DNA from: Actinidia chinensis
Taxonomy: Eukaryota; Streptophyta; Magnoliopsida; Ericales; Actinidiaceae
Length of the DNA: 12,500 bases
Assembly: GCA_009663005.1 (NCBI GenBank)
Contig: CM018900.1
Location: forward strand, 10,415,145 to 10,427,644
Direction: 5' to 3'
In this document: one piece after another, positions 1 to 8,013 of the stretch
Layout: each line of letters starts with the position of its first letter
Numbering within the stretch: the first letter of the stretch is position 1
Notes under the pieces: model-generated
Databases searched by the model: none
Told to the model about the DNA's origin: nothing
The model's input: the letters and a program-made list of their open reading frames with translations, nothing else
Program-made: the position numbers and the translations under genes

Positions 1-262
1 GGGGTTGTGTACGAAGCCAAAGTTTGTTTCACTGATATGCAATCGAAGGAAAGTGGTAAAACCAAGAAGTCGGGTTAGGGGTTTGATGTTTTCTGCTTTA
101 CAAATTATAAAAATCACATACACAGAGTCTACAAACACAAATACATTGAAATTATGGTACATTCCAAAAATAAAGAAAAAAACATAGAAAGCAACACGAG
201 GTTTACACAAGACAATGTTCAAAACATTCTCATAATGAAAATATAAATCGAGCGAGACAAAC
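1..262 (-). other. Start of intron 2 of the bZIP gene (partial)
   Basis: A donor CAG|GTTTGT lies at 263/262 on the minus strand, in phase 0 after the codon for Gln216. The 262 bases from there to the window edge hold no acceptor followed by the expected zipper continuation. The two candidate acceptors (CAG near 33 and near 93) lead to stops at once or within six codons. Exon 3 is therefore probably outside the window. Confidence 0.7.
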
Positions 263-1629
263 CTGGTAAATTGTGATTTGTGCAGAGAGATTGGTTGCTT
301 TGGATTGAAGGGATTGGACTTGTTGCTCGAGTTCTGTTAAGTAGCGATGCTTCCTATCTTTTGAGCGAGCTGCAGACTGCCTATTCGACAAAATTCTGTG
401 AAGTTATATAACACAACAGTTATCACATAGCATAATCTCGAAAATGTTTTGAAATCAAGATGGTGAATGACTTGTACAAATACATTTATGGGTGTTTAGG
501 CCCTTTGTGAAAATAATCAAAGCATTTTTAGTTGAAACATGACATGAATTTGGAAATTAGAGGGGGAAAGTGATTGGGTTGGGGGGGGGAGAAAAGAAAT
601 GAAACCGCCCTCTTTTCTTCTTGTTTGTCTTGATGATCTTTTCCTCATGCTTGGAAAGATTAATGAAAGCCGAAAACATGAATACTTGCTATCAATGATA
701 AATCACACCAGTTTGCCCTATTCGGTTCCTTTTTAAATTTTATTGGAGAACTGAATAAATATAAAATTTTAATCCAATAGTAAAAATAATTCAAATGAAA
801 AAGCTATTGCTTAATATTACATAACAACATATTTAGGTCCGGCTAATACGATTTTCAAATGTCTGGATATTTCTATGAATTTTTTAAAAACAATCTCCAA
901 CATGCCCATAAATTATATTAAAAAATCCATCAAAGATAAAAGTAACACGAAAAATTTGATTGTTTTTGCTATATTTTTTGAAAAATAAAAAAATCGACCC
1001 AAAACTAAAAAAAAAATTACCAAAAGACAAACAATATATCAAAGTCGAGGCAGATTTTTTTTTTAAAAAAAAAAAAATAATAGAGAAAGGAGAAAAGAAA
1101 AATATAATTCGTACCTCTTAACGCGCTTGGCGTCTACGCTCCAAATCCCAGCCAATTTCTGAGGAGGCAACGCCTTCCTCGCCTCATAACTACGCGATCG
1201 CCTCATACTCTTCTTCCGTCCACCTTCGCCGCCATCACCATCGCCGTCGAAGCCGTCGGGATCCACACAATCGCCGTCTCCGCCGTCCTCGTCGAGTTTG
1301 AGGAATTTGTACACGAGATCGTCGGTGTCGGAGGAGGAGCCATTGAAAAGATCGCCGGAGGGTTCTCCGCCTCTGTTATCGAAGGCGGAGGTCTGGAAAT
1401 CGCCGTCGGAGTGGACCCGACGGTGGTATAGCGCCTTGAATACGGAGTCAGAATCATCGGAAATTTCCGGAATTTTAAACGGCGGCGGCGTTGTCGGTGT
1501 CGGCGGCGGCGATGGGTCGTTGGAGGCGTGTTGAGAGGAAATTGGATTCACATCATCATTACTATTATCAGAATCATTATTAGGAATAATGGAATTAGGG
1601 TTAGGGTTTGATGGGTCTGGTTTATCCAT
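263..1629 (-). CDS. Group I bZIP transcription factor (VIP1/RSG-like), 5' part of the gene, two exons
   Basis: The spliced exons are 1629-1115 and 395-263, joined through a split AGA codon (AG|A); both introns have GT-AG borders. The product so far is 216 residues and open at its C-terminus. Residues 1-60 are Asn/Ser/Pro-rich. HRRVHS (69-74) fits the HxRxxS motif reported as a 14-3-3 site in VIP1-type proteins. An acidic Asp/Gly stretch covers about 112-137, and [10 protein letters not shown] (138-147) is basic. The basic region is about 166-190 with NRQSAARSK (176-184); Lys184 follows N-x7, where most bZIPs have Arg, and this is the group I hallmark. Zipper leucines are 194, 201 and 208, with Tyr215 at the next heptad. 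Family role: nuclear dimeric DNA binding; VIP1 relatives shuttle between cytoplasm and nucleus in osmotic or mechanical responses. The start is the ATG at 1629; the in-frame codon farther upstream at 1641 is TTG. The rest of the zipper and the C-terminus lie beyond base 1. Confidence 0.93.
396..1114 (-). other. Intron 1 of the bZIP gene
   Basis: On the minus strand the donor is AG|GTACGA at 1115/1114 and the acceptor is TTCACAG|A at 396/395. It splits an arginine codon in phase 2, inside the basic region. The 719 bp are AT-rich, with poly(A)/poly(T) runs near 1005-1078 and a G-run at about 579-590. Reading exon 1 straight into this intron loses all bZIP similarity and soon hits a stop, whereas splicing restores a perfect basic region, so the intron is well supported. 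I see no other gene inside it. Confidence 0.9.
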
Positions 1630-1850
1630 TGGGAATTGCAATTATATGATATTTTTAATAATTTATTTTCAACCCAAATGAATGGGTAAGGAGAGATAAA
1701 ATGGGAAATGCGGTGAGGAGTTGGAGAGGGAGGAGAGAGAAAAGGCTCTGGCGGTGGCAGTGATGGCCGACATCCGGCATCTCGCGGCGGAGGGACGGCT
1801 GGTTTTGTATTGCAACTAATCGGATGCCTTAACGATCAGGGTTTTGGAAA
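1630..1850 (-). promoter_or_regulatory. Probable 5' leader and proximal promoter of the bZIP gene, with uORFs
   Basis: Upstream of the ATG at 1629 the minus strand is CT-rich (about 1690-1745), as in many plant 5' leaders, and a GC-rich patch lies at about 1750-1805. Two upstream ORFs fall here in different frames. One is 1780-1655, 41 codons plus stop, beginning MPDVGH and ending 25 nt before the main ATG. The other is 1773-1669, 34 codons plus stop, beginning MSAITA. They matter only if transcription starts upstream of about 1780. I could not place a TATA box or a start site with confidence. Confidence 0.4.
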
Positions 1851-2760
1851 TTGTGGGGGAAAATGAGGAAAGATATAGGAGAGTTTTTGGGTTTAGTTGC
1901 TAAAAATGAGGATTTGAAAACCCTAATAAAAAGGAACAAACATTCTAAATCCAAACATAGTTTTGACTACATTTACTGCGTTATTTTTGCATGCATCAAT
2001 AAACACATTTTTAGTAAAAAAATAAATAAATGCAATCTCACGATTTCCTCGGATCTCCTCCCAATCTTTTGTTACTTTTGAATTGAATACAAATTTTGAG
2101 ATGCACCAATGTCCTCTATGACAATGTTTTAGGAATACCCAAAACCTTTTCCTTTTTTTAGCCATAGCGTACGGCTTGGATCATCTGATGCTTAGATTTG
2201 TAGAATCATGGGGATTCAAATTTGATGGTTATTGACTAAGCGGTACATGAAATATTACTTGATCAGATTACATAGGCAACTCACCATGGTTAGTCGGCCT
2301 AGCTATTTGGAAAGTCATTCGAATAGAACACACCAACAATTGAAAAAATCACTCGGAACAAGGAAAATGAAAATGCTCCAAAAACAATAAACGAAGTCAC
2401 TTTCTAAATTATAACAGGTTAATTGAAGGATAAGCAGCAACCAAGGTGAATGATCCACCACTCAATGTAAATCCCACCATCCTCCAGAAGCAAAAGCAAA
2501 TAATTCACCCTCCATTACGTTTAGTTTAGTAGAATTCTTACTTGATCCTCCATGAGTTTAATTTCCAAGTCAATCCTTTCAATCAGTTCAACTTGAACCC
2601 CTAATTCTGCTCTTTCAACAACTTGAACCCAGTAAGTAAGACAATGACCTAGATAGCTTAACATTATCTCTGCTTATAAACAGTGAATTAATACGATTGT
2701 TTGTATAATACGTACGATCATAACAAGAGAAGTAGTAACACTTTACAATTAGAAAAATCA
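1851..2760. other. Intergenic region left of the MITE cluster, no gene recognised
   Basis: No reading frame here looks like a conserved protein; the short frames at 1851-2081 (plus) and 2165-1923 (minus) are low-complexity. A telo-box-like AAACCCTAA lies at about 1918-1926 and could be a promoter element of the bZIP gene, which is transcribed away from it. The remainder (2170-2760) is unremarkable AT-rich DNA with no repeat or RNA gene that I can support. Confidence 0.5.
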
Positions 2761-2768
2761 CATAGAAT

Positions 2769-3003
2769 CAGGGGCGGAGCCAAAAGATTGGTTTAGTGGG
2801 GTCAAAATCAGCTCGGAGATTAGTTCAGTGGGATCAAAATCATAAAATTTTAGAATAATAGTATAATTTTTTTTTCAGTGGAGTCAAATTAATATATTTT
2901 TTTTATTAGGGTGAAAGTATAATTTTTTTATAAACTAAAAATATATAAAAAAAAATTAATAGGGTTAATTGACCCCACTTACTTCTCTTTGGCTCCGCCC
3001 ATG
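2769..3003. mobile_element. hAT-type MITE, 235 bp
   Basis: The 16-bp terminal inverted repeats match at 15 of 16 positions: CAGGGGCGGAGCCAAA at 2769-2784, and the complement of CATGGGCGGAGCCAAA at 2988-3003. They are flanked by an 8-bp target duplication, catagaat (2761-2768) and cataaaat (3004-3011), 7 of 8 identical. Ends beginning with CA and an 8-bp duplication are hAT traits. Inside, a motif like GTGGGGTCAAA recurs at about 2795, 2828 and 2877 and appears inverted (GACCCCAC) near 2971, resembling the subterminal transposase-binding repeats of hAT elements. There is no coding capacity, so any movement would need a transposase from elsewhere. Confidence 0.85.
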
Positions 3004-3011
3004 CATAAAAT

Positions 3012-3981
3012 GTTGGGGCAATGGAGCAATTTTCTTTAAAGTACAAGTCATTACCACATTTTTGGTGGTATTGGCATAGTGGTAGGACATGTTCATGGCT
3101 TCTTGACTTGTCCTCCAAATAATGTTATGGTGCTGTTGTGGTTTGACCAGCAAAAGCATACCCTTCTTGTACCCCAGTAATGGATCTACAAGTACCAATA
3201 AAGGACAAAGAATCACCCAATCACTTGCATACGTAAGAGTCATAAATCATAATGGCATTATTATCATTTTCAGGTAGTGATTTATGTATTCTATTTTTTA
3301 TTTTTACTATACAAAGTTATAATAAAATTCTTTATATTTTTGTTCATTATCGAAATTGTCTCTTACCGTACCATTATACTTTTACTACTTCTTCACTTTC
3401 AAAGAGTAATTTAAATATTTATTAAAAAATTACGTAGCAAAAGGCGAATTCCATTAGTCAAAATTGGAGCGTATAATTTATTAGTTATCATCCTTTAATA
3501 AAAGACAAAGATTCTCTCTTCGTATTGAGGAGTTTGATGTAATTTTTTTACTCACGCAAAATTGTGCTCTTTTCTGTCTTAGAAAGTTGTGCTAGAATAT
3601 TTGTTTACAACTTCTATTTTTTACTTTTTTGCTAAAAATAACTTTTAAAAATTGATTATTGAAAAGTTTTATTTTGATACTATTTGATTTTTAATTTTAA
3701 ATAATTAATTTTTAATACAAATTCAATTACAACAAACATTCACAAAATGTCCAAATGTTGTCTGGGCCTGTGGACTCGTGTTCATTTTGTAGGCCATCAA
3801 CTATCAATGGAAAAAAAAAAGCTATGATAATCATAGCCACTTGATCTCATCACACTTCTCTTAAATTTAATGAAGGATAAGTCTTTACTATTATCGGTCT
3901 TGATTTGCTCATACATGATCTACACAAGGGGGCTAACAAATTGAAAGGATCAAATCCTCAGTGTGGCTGGTCAGGACAAGA
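3012..3981. other. Gene-free stretch between two hAT elements
   Basis: 3012-3243 has more balanced base composition than its surroundings and a 92-codon minus-strand frame ending inside the neighbouring MITE. I find no family for it and treat it as unassigned. 3250-3760 is very AT-rich with no structure I can support. 3760-3980 is ordinary intergenic sequence. Confidence 0.45.
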
Positions 3982-3989
3982 CTTATCCA

Positions 3990-4201
3990 CAGAGCCAGCC
4001 TTGAGATTTTAGGGGTCTCAATCGAAATTCAGAGATGAACCCCCAAAATTTGTACGTATTTTTTTTCTGTACTACCGGTAGTCTAAATATCACTATCGGT
4101 AGTGATAAACCTGCAATTTTTTTTTGTTGTTGGAGCCCTAAAAATTGAATTTTTGAGGAGGGCCTAAAGCCTGGGCTGAATTGGCTTCAGCTCAGGGCCA
4201 G
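3990..4201. mobile_element. Non-autonomous hAT-like element, 212 bp
   Basis: A perfect 8-bp target duplication, cttatcca, occurs at 3982-3989 and 4202-4209. The left end is CAGAGCCAGCCTTGAG (3990-4005). The right end, read inward, is CTGGCCCTGAG (4201-4191); it resembles the inner part of the left repeat but lacks its first five bases, so the right terminus looks eroded. GGCCT- and GGGCC-type words near both ends fit a common plant hAT MITE type. The interior carries a perfect 12-bp palindrome, ACTACCGGTAGT (4071-4082), and a near-palindrome at 4091-4104. There is no coding capacity. Confidence 0.7.
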
Positions 4202-4459
4202 CTTATCCAAATGAACAGAAGAGAAGCTTATATTGTAAAGTTGGCCCATTATGAGCTCGTCCAAAAGTATTTCAAACTATTTATCTAGTACGGTTCATTG
4301 AGAAAATCATTTATAAAAAAAATAAGTTAATCGGAAATTAATAGTTACTCTACTGAATAACAATGAATGACAAGTATAATTTTTTTAAAAAAAGCATTCA
4401 TTTTTTAGGAAACGGATATGTTTACAATGTGGCTGTCAATGTCCAGCTAATTTAATTTT

Positions 4460-5006
4460 GAGTAAATTATGTTAATGGTTTCTAAAGTATTTACCCTTTG
4501 TCACTTTGGTCCCTCATGTATTAATTTTCTCAATTTCTTTCCTCATGTATACAATTGAGTTTTGTATGGTTATTTGCTAATTACAAATGTTTCTTTTTAA
4601 AATTATTATTAATAAAAAAGAGTTGTATACAATTGAGTTTCATATGGTCTTTTGCTAATCATATATATTTCTTTTTAAGTTTTTTATTTATAAAAAAGGT
4701 TTTGAATTTTTTTGATCATTGCTATCGGTAATGGATTTGACTCAAATAATAGTAAAGATAGTTTTTCCATAACGTGCTACCTGTTAAAAAAAATTATCTA
4801 GCTAGATCTATGATCAATATCAAAGACTAAAAAATTTAAAGATTTTTTTATTATAAAACAAAAAATTATAAGAAAACATCTGTAATTAGCAAAAGACCAC
4901 GAAAAATTTAATTAGATAAATTTAGCATAAAATTAAAAAAATTAATATATAAGACACCAAAGTGATACAAGATGAATATTTTAAGTATCATTCACACAGC
5001 TTAGTC
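4460..5006. mobile_element. Mutator-like foldback MITE, 547 bp
   Basis: The element is bounded by a perfect 9-bp target duplication, tttaatttt, at 4451-4459 and 5007-5015; nine bases is the Mutator signature. Its ends are long imperfect inverted repeats. GAGTAAATT at 4460 pairs with the complement of CTTAGTC ending at 5006. Inside the arms, TCACTTTGGT (4501-4510) and TATTAATTTT (4519-4528) recur inverted near 4959-4968 and 4941-4950. Similarity between the arms continues about 160 bp inward (TTTGCTAATTACA near 4567, complement near 4882-4894). The left arm holds a direct repeat of period 78 starting at 4546 and 4624. There is no transposase ORF. Confidence 0.88.
4546..4699. repeat. Two-copy direct repeat (period 78) inside the Mutator-like element
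   Basis: Both copies begin TGTATACAATTGAGTTT, or nearly so, at 4546 and 4624. They continue with a TATGGT..TTTGCTAAT block and a TTTCTTTTTAA block. The copies are diverged at scattered positions. The repeat belongs to the left arm and its motif is also present, inverted, in the right arm. Confidence 0.75.
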
Positions 5007-5015
5007 TTTAATTTT

Positions 5016-5290
5016 TTACATAAATGGTAGTCCCAATTAACTATATTTTTTTCCCAACCGTACAAGTTGATTTTCAAAGATGCCACTAATAAATGGGCCA
5101 TGAGCGGGCATTGGAGGGCCCATTAGAAGGACCCGGACTGGACATTTGCGGGCCAATGTGTTTAAATTGTCTAATGAATGATGAGATGAGACAGCATTTG
5201 CTAGACTACAATCAGCGTAGCTGTGCCTTCACATGTCTTTCAGAACGGGCCACATGGCTCGGCCTAGAAACCATGCGAGTGTTTTCCTTG
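5016..5290. other. GC-richer spacer between two Mutator-like elements
   Basis: 5091-5290 has clearly higher GC than its neighbours and several GGGCC words (ATGGGCC at 5093-5099, GGGCCC at 5116-5121, GCGGGCC near 5149). TGGGCC/AGGCCCAT words are TCP 'site II' promoter motifs in plants. A 67-codon plus-strand frame is open here, but it starts at an arbitrary ATG and shows no domain. The piece may be old promoter or unique DNA left between insertions; I do not assign a gene. Confidence 0.35.
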
Positions 5291-6025
5291 GGGTAAATTT
5301 TACTGATCTCTCCCAAGTTTTTAACAAATACAATTATCTATTCTATAATTTTAAAAATAATACTATTTTTTTTTTTATTTTTAAAACTAAAATTAAGATT
5401 TCTTTCTAGAGCTAATTTTTGTCCAAAAATAATAAATTTGCCATTGAATTAGGGTTTTCAAAAAAAAATCTCAATCACCTATTAAAATAAATAAATAATT
5501 TTTCTCAAAATATCATTTATTTATAAATTATTCTATTTTTATTTTTTAACAATATATATTTTTTTTAAAAAAAATAATTGATCTAAATTTTTTACTTTTT
5601 AAGTGTTGTTAATCTAAACATACTTAAAAAATAACATTTGTTATTAAAATCTTTTATAGAAAAAGAGAGTATTTATTTATTTTAATTGGTTTATTTAGAG
5701 AAAAAAATAGAAGCCCCAAATCAAAGAAAAATCTTGATATTAATTTTAAAAGTAAGGAAGAACCGTAATATTAACTTTTGCATAAATATTAACTCAAATG
5801 GAGAATCTTGATATTAACTTAAGGGAGATTAGTGTTATTTTTAAAATTATAAGAAAATTGATTATATTTTTTAGAAACCCCAAGAGAGGCTTGAAATTAC
5901 AAAGAAAGTGAAATTTCCTGATTAATCAGTTAAAGATAAGATAATTTCAGAAACCTAAGGGAGGCTTGAAATTACAAGGAAATTGATTATATTTTTCAAA
6001 ACAATAAAGTCAGTGAAATTTACCC
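5291..6025. mobile_element. Candidate Mutator-like MITE with repeated arms, 735 bp
   Basis: The terminal repeats are GGGTAAATTTTACTGA (5291-5306) and the complement of GGGTAAATTTCACTGA (6010-6025), 15 of 16 matching. The flanking nonamers ttttccttg (5282-5290) and tttttcttt (6026-6034) agree at 7 of 9 positions, which fits a decayed Mutator duplication, but both are T-rich. The arms share further inverted blocks, such as TATAATTTTAAAAATAAYACTA near 5334-5355 and inverted near 5832-5853. In the right part the block around GAGGCTTGAAATTACAA occurs twice (about 5885 and 5961). No transposase frame is present. Confidence 0.65.
5872..5979. repeat. Direct repeat inside the 5291-6025 element
   Basis: AGAAACC..AGAGGCTTGAAATTACAA occurs at about 5872-5902 and, with few changes, at about 5949-5978, a spacing of roughly 77 bp. 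Each copy is accompanied by a GAAATTGATTATATTTTT-type block, at 5852 and 5979. This fits growth of a transposon arm by tandem duplication. Confidence 0.65.
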
Positions 6026-6373
6026 TTTTTCTTTAAATCTTATCTTTATTGTTTTTTGAGTAATTAATTATTGATTAGTTTTATACATGTGCTCACTACC
6101 ATTATCAATATTCCGTAATATATTTATTTTAAAGAAATACTAATCACAGTTTAATAGACAATAATTAAAGTATAATCAGTACATTAAAATATGTGAAAGA
6201 TGTGTTACAACGTGTCAAAATTTGTCAGAATATATGAAAAACCTATGAGCAAATCAATTAATCATACGGATCCTGTCAAATCTTTATTCCTCCAATACCC
6301 TCAACGTTTCGGACGGGGCCCATCTTTGCTTTAGAGTCACCACTCATGACACACAGAGTTATGAGACCAACAA

Positions 6374-6401
6374 GCTCTCTCTCTCTTCTCTTCTCTCTCT
6401 C
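6374..6401. repeat. CT/CTT microsatellite
   Basis: An imperfect (CT)n tract interrupted by two CTT units. Such tracts are typical of plant 5' leaders. Confidence 0.85.
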
Positions 6402-6523
6402 ATCACATAGCAATACAAAAAGCAAGTTAGATATCAACAATTGAACATTATTATTTATATTATATTCATTAAATATTTTTTAATACAATTATCAAAACAT
6501 AATAGTTTCAAATTATATACTCC

Positions 6524-6550
6524 TATATATATATATACACACACATATAT
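6524..6550. repeat. Compound (TA)n(CA)n microsatellite
   Basis: A TATATA run passes into ACACAC and back to ATATAT. Confidence 0.9.
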
Positions 6551-6754
6551 TTCAATATTTGATAAAATAAATCATAAAACATATATACTAAAGAGATACT
6601 CTGTCATAATATTACCATTACTTACATTAATGTTCGACTATAAACAATTCAAATGTAAATTTATCGCAACACTAGATAAATTTATTATAGGTATAAATTT
6701 ATTAGTTAAGTAAATATTAGTGTTTTTGTGTTTAGTATATAGTTTGATAATCTT

Positions 6755-6955
6755 TAACTTAGATTTCAAATGTATGTTATTGTGATAAATTTATTACTTG
6801 AGTTATAATTTTATAATTCATAACTTAGGTTTAAAATATATGTCATTGTGATAAATTTATCATTTGAGTTATGATTGCAATATAATTTTTAAATTAAATT
6901 TAAAATATATTTTGTTTTGATAAATTTTCTTTTTATTTGAATTTTTTAAGTCCAA
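6755..6955. repeat. AT-rich degenerate tandem repeat, about 3 copies of 66-69 bp
   Basis: Successive units begin TAACTTAG (6755), TAACTTAG (6821) and a decayed TAAATTAAA (6890). Each continues with a TTTMAAATRTATGT.ATTGTGATAAATTTAT block and TTGAGTTAT. The first two copies are clear and the third is decayed. The GATAAATTTAT word also recurs outside the array (for example near 6675 and 7725), so the whole 6650-7900 interval seems to share one repeat source. Confidence 0.6.
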
Positions 6956-7200
6956 CATTATTGTAACTAATCCTAATATTTATATTACTTATTAATTTAT
7001 CACTGTTAATTCAAAAAAAAACTTTTCAAACATACGACCATTGCAAAAAAAAAAAAAATACTAAATCAACTTTGATACATGACCAGCAATTTATCACTAT
7101 TAAAATTTTAAAATATATTTAAACATATAACCACTATATAAAGCACAAAAGACTAGTATTTATATAACTGATAAATCTTTAACTCATAAATTTTATGGCC

Positions 7201-7324
7201 ATTGATATTTTGATGAGGTAAAAAATTAATAAAAATGATTTATATTTACATGATCGACAAATTTATCACTAATAATTTTTTTTCTAAAAAAATTATTTTT
7301 TTATATTTTCATAATTTCATATTC
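7201..7324. repeat. Dispersed AT-rich repeat, copy A
   Basis: This block begins with ATTGATATTTTGATGAGG and runs through a GA[CT]AAATTTATCA block to CATATTC. It aligns with 7672-7801 (copy B) in the same orientation with moderate divergence. Nothing coding is visible. Confidence 0.55.
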
Positions 7325-7555
7325 AATATGGATCTTATTTGATAGTCCTTGTTAAAAAGTCTATAAAAATATAGATTTTATTAAAAATAATTGTGTAGAA
7401 TAAAATTTATGGCATTTTAAAGTTTAAAATACAAAAAGAAATGTCACATCATCACTCTCACAAAGAATTAGTCAAAATTTTTGGAGTATTTATAGGAGTA
7501 CTAGAGTGTTGTTAGAGTTACTTTGTTTCTTAATAAGATTCTAGTAACTGGTGTC

Positions 7556-7903
7556 GTGCACATGCGATGGTGAATAATTATGTAATCTTACTTAACAAAA
7601 GAATCTTGTTAGTTAACTATTTTATATGCGAAACGCAATCATAAATAAGTCCAATAAATAATATTTATATGATTGATATTGCGATGAGTGAAAAAATTCA
7701 TAAAAATAGTAATATTCATATGATTGATAAATTTATCAATATTAAATTTTATTGTAAAAAAATATATTTTTATATTTTTATATTTATCAATTATCATATT
7801 CTCCTGCACATGCTTGTTGGCCATGTTTAATAAAAGAATTTTATTGAATAACTGTTCTATACGCGAGACTTAGCCACAAATAAATTTAATAAATAAGACT
7901 ATA
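7556..7903. repeat. Diverged tandem repeat, period about 236-248 bp, including copy B (7672-7801)
   Basis: TGCACATGC at about 7557 recurs at 7804. The following block of the type TTAAYAAAAGAATYTTRTT, then TATRCGMRA and CATAAATAA..CAATAAATAA (7590-7670), recurs at about 7826-7903. Between the two lies copy B of the 7201-7324 repeat. The organisation is that of a decayed AT-rich repeat family rather than a gene. I cannot assign it to a named class. Confidence 0.55.
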
Positions 7904-8013
7904 ATGTAATTATCTCTAAAAAAATATTATTTTATAACGGTAGACATCATATCGCAAGCCAAGGTCCAAAACATTGACCAAACAAAAGTTTATGTTGATG
8001 GAAAATGCTAAGT

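Larger units (their letters stand above)
6035..6754. other. Gene-free stretch with an orphan promoter-like segment
   Basis: 6035-6260 is AT-rich without structure. 6280-6425 is GC-richer, contains GGGGCCCAT (6315-6323), and ends in a CT-rich tract at 6374-6401 followed by a CA/AA-rich segment. This resembles a plant promoter plus 5' leader on the plus strand, but no credible ORF follows. 6430-6754 is AT-rich and includes a dinucleotide run at 6524-6550. Confidence 0.35.

Noticed and set aside
5..187. 60-codon plus-strand frame at the left edge
   Set aside because: It falls in the intron 2 region of the bZIP gene, on the other strand, and has no features.
1063..1114. Unspliced extension of bZIP exon 1
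   Set aside because: The residues past 1115 do not continue the basic region, and the GT donor with the matching acceptor at 396/395 restores it. The in-frame upstream codon at 1641 is TTG, so translation more likely starts at the ATG at 1629.
1203..1534. Alternative-frame ORFs within bZIP exon 1 on both strands
   Set aside because: They overlap the supported exon and have no recognisable features; exon 1 is validated by splicing into a perfect bZIP basic region.
1595..1609. Interstitial telomere repeat (TTAGGGTTAGGGTTT)
   Set aside because: It is two short units inside bZIP exon 1 that encode Asn-Pro repeats, so coding sequence is the simpler explanation.
6441..6713. 90-codon plus-strand frame in AT-rich DNA
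   Set aside because: It is Ile/Lys/Asn/Tyr-rich, includes a microsatellite and lies in repetitive AT-rich sequence; it is a composition artefact.
6755..6955. CRISPR-like array
   Set aside because: The repeats are directly adjacent, diverged, AT-rich and lack unique spacers; the window is plant nuclear DNA.
7639..7824. 61-codon minus-strand frame
   Set aside because: It lies within a decayed AT-rich direct repeat and has no protein-like pattern.
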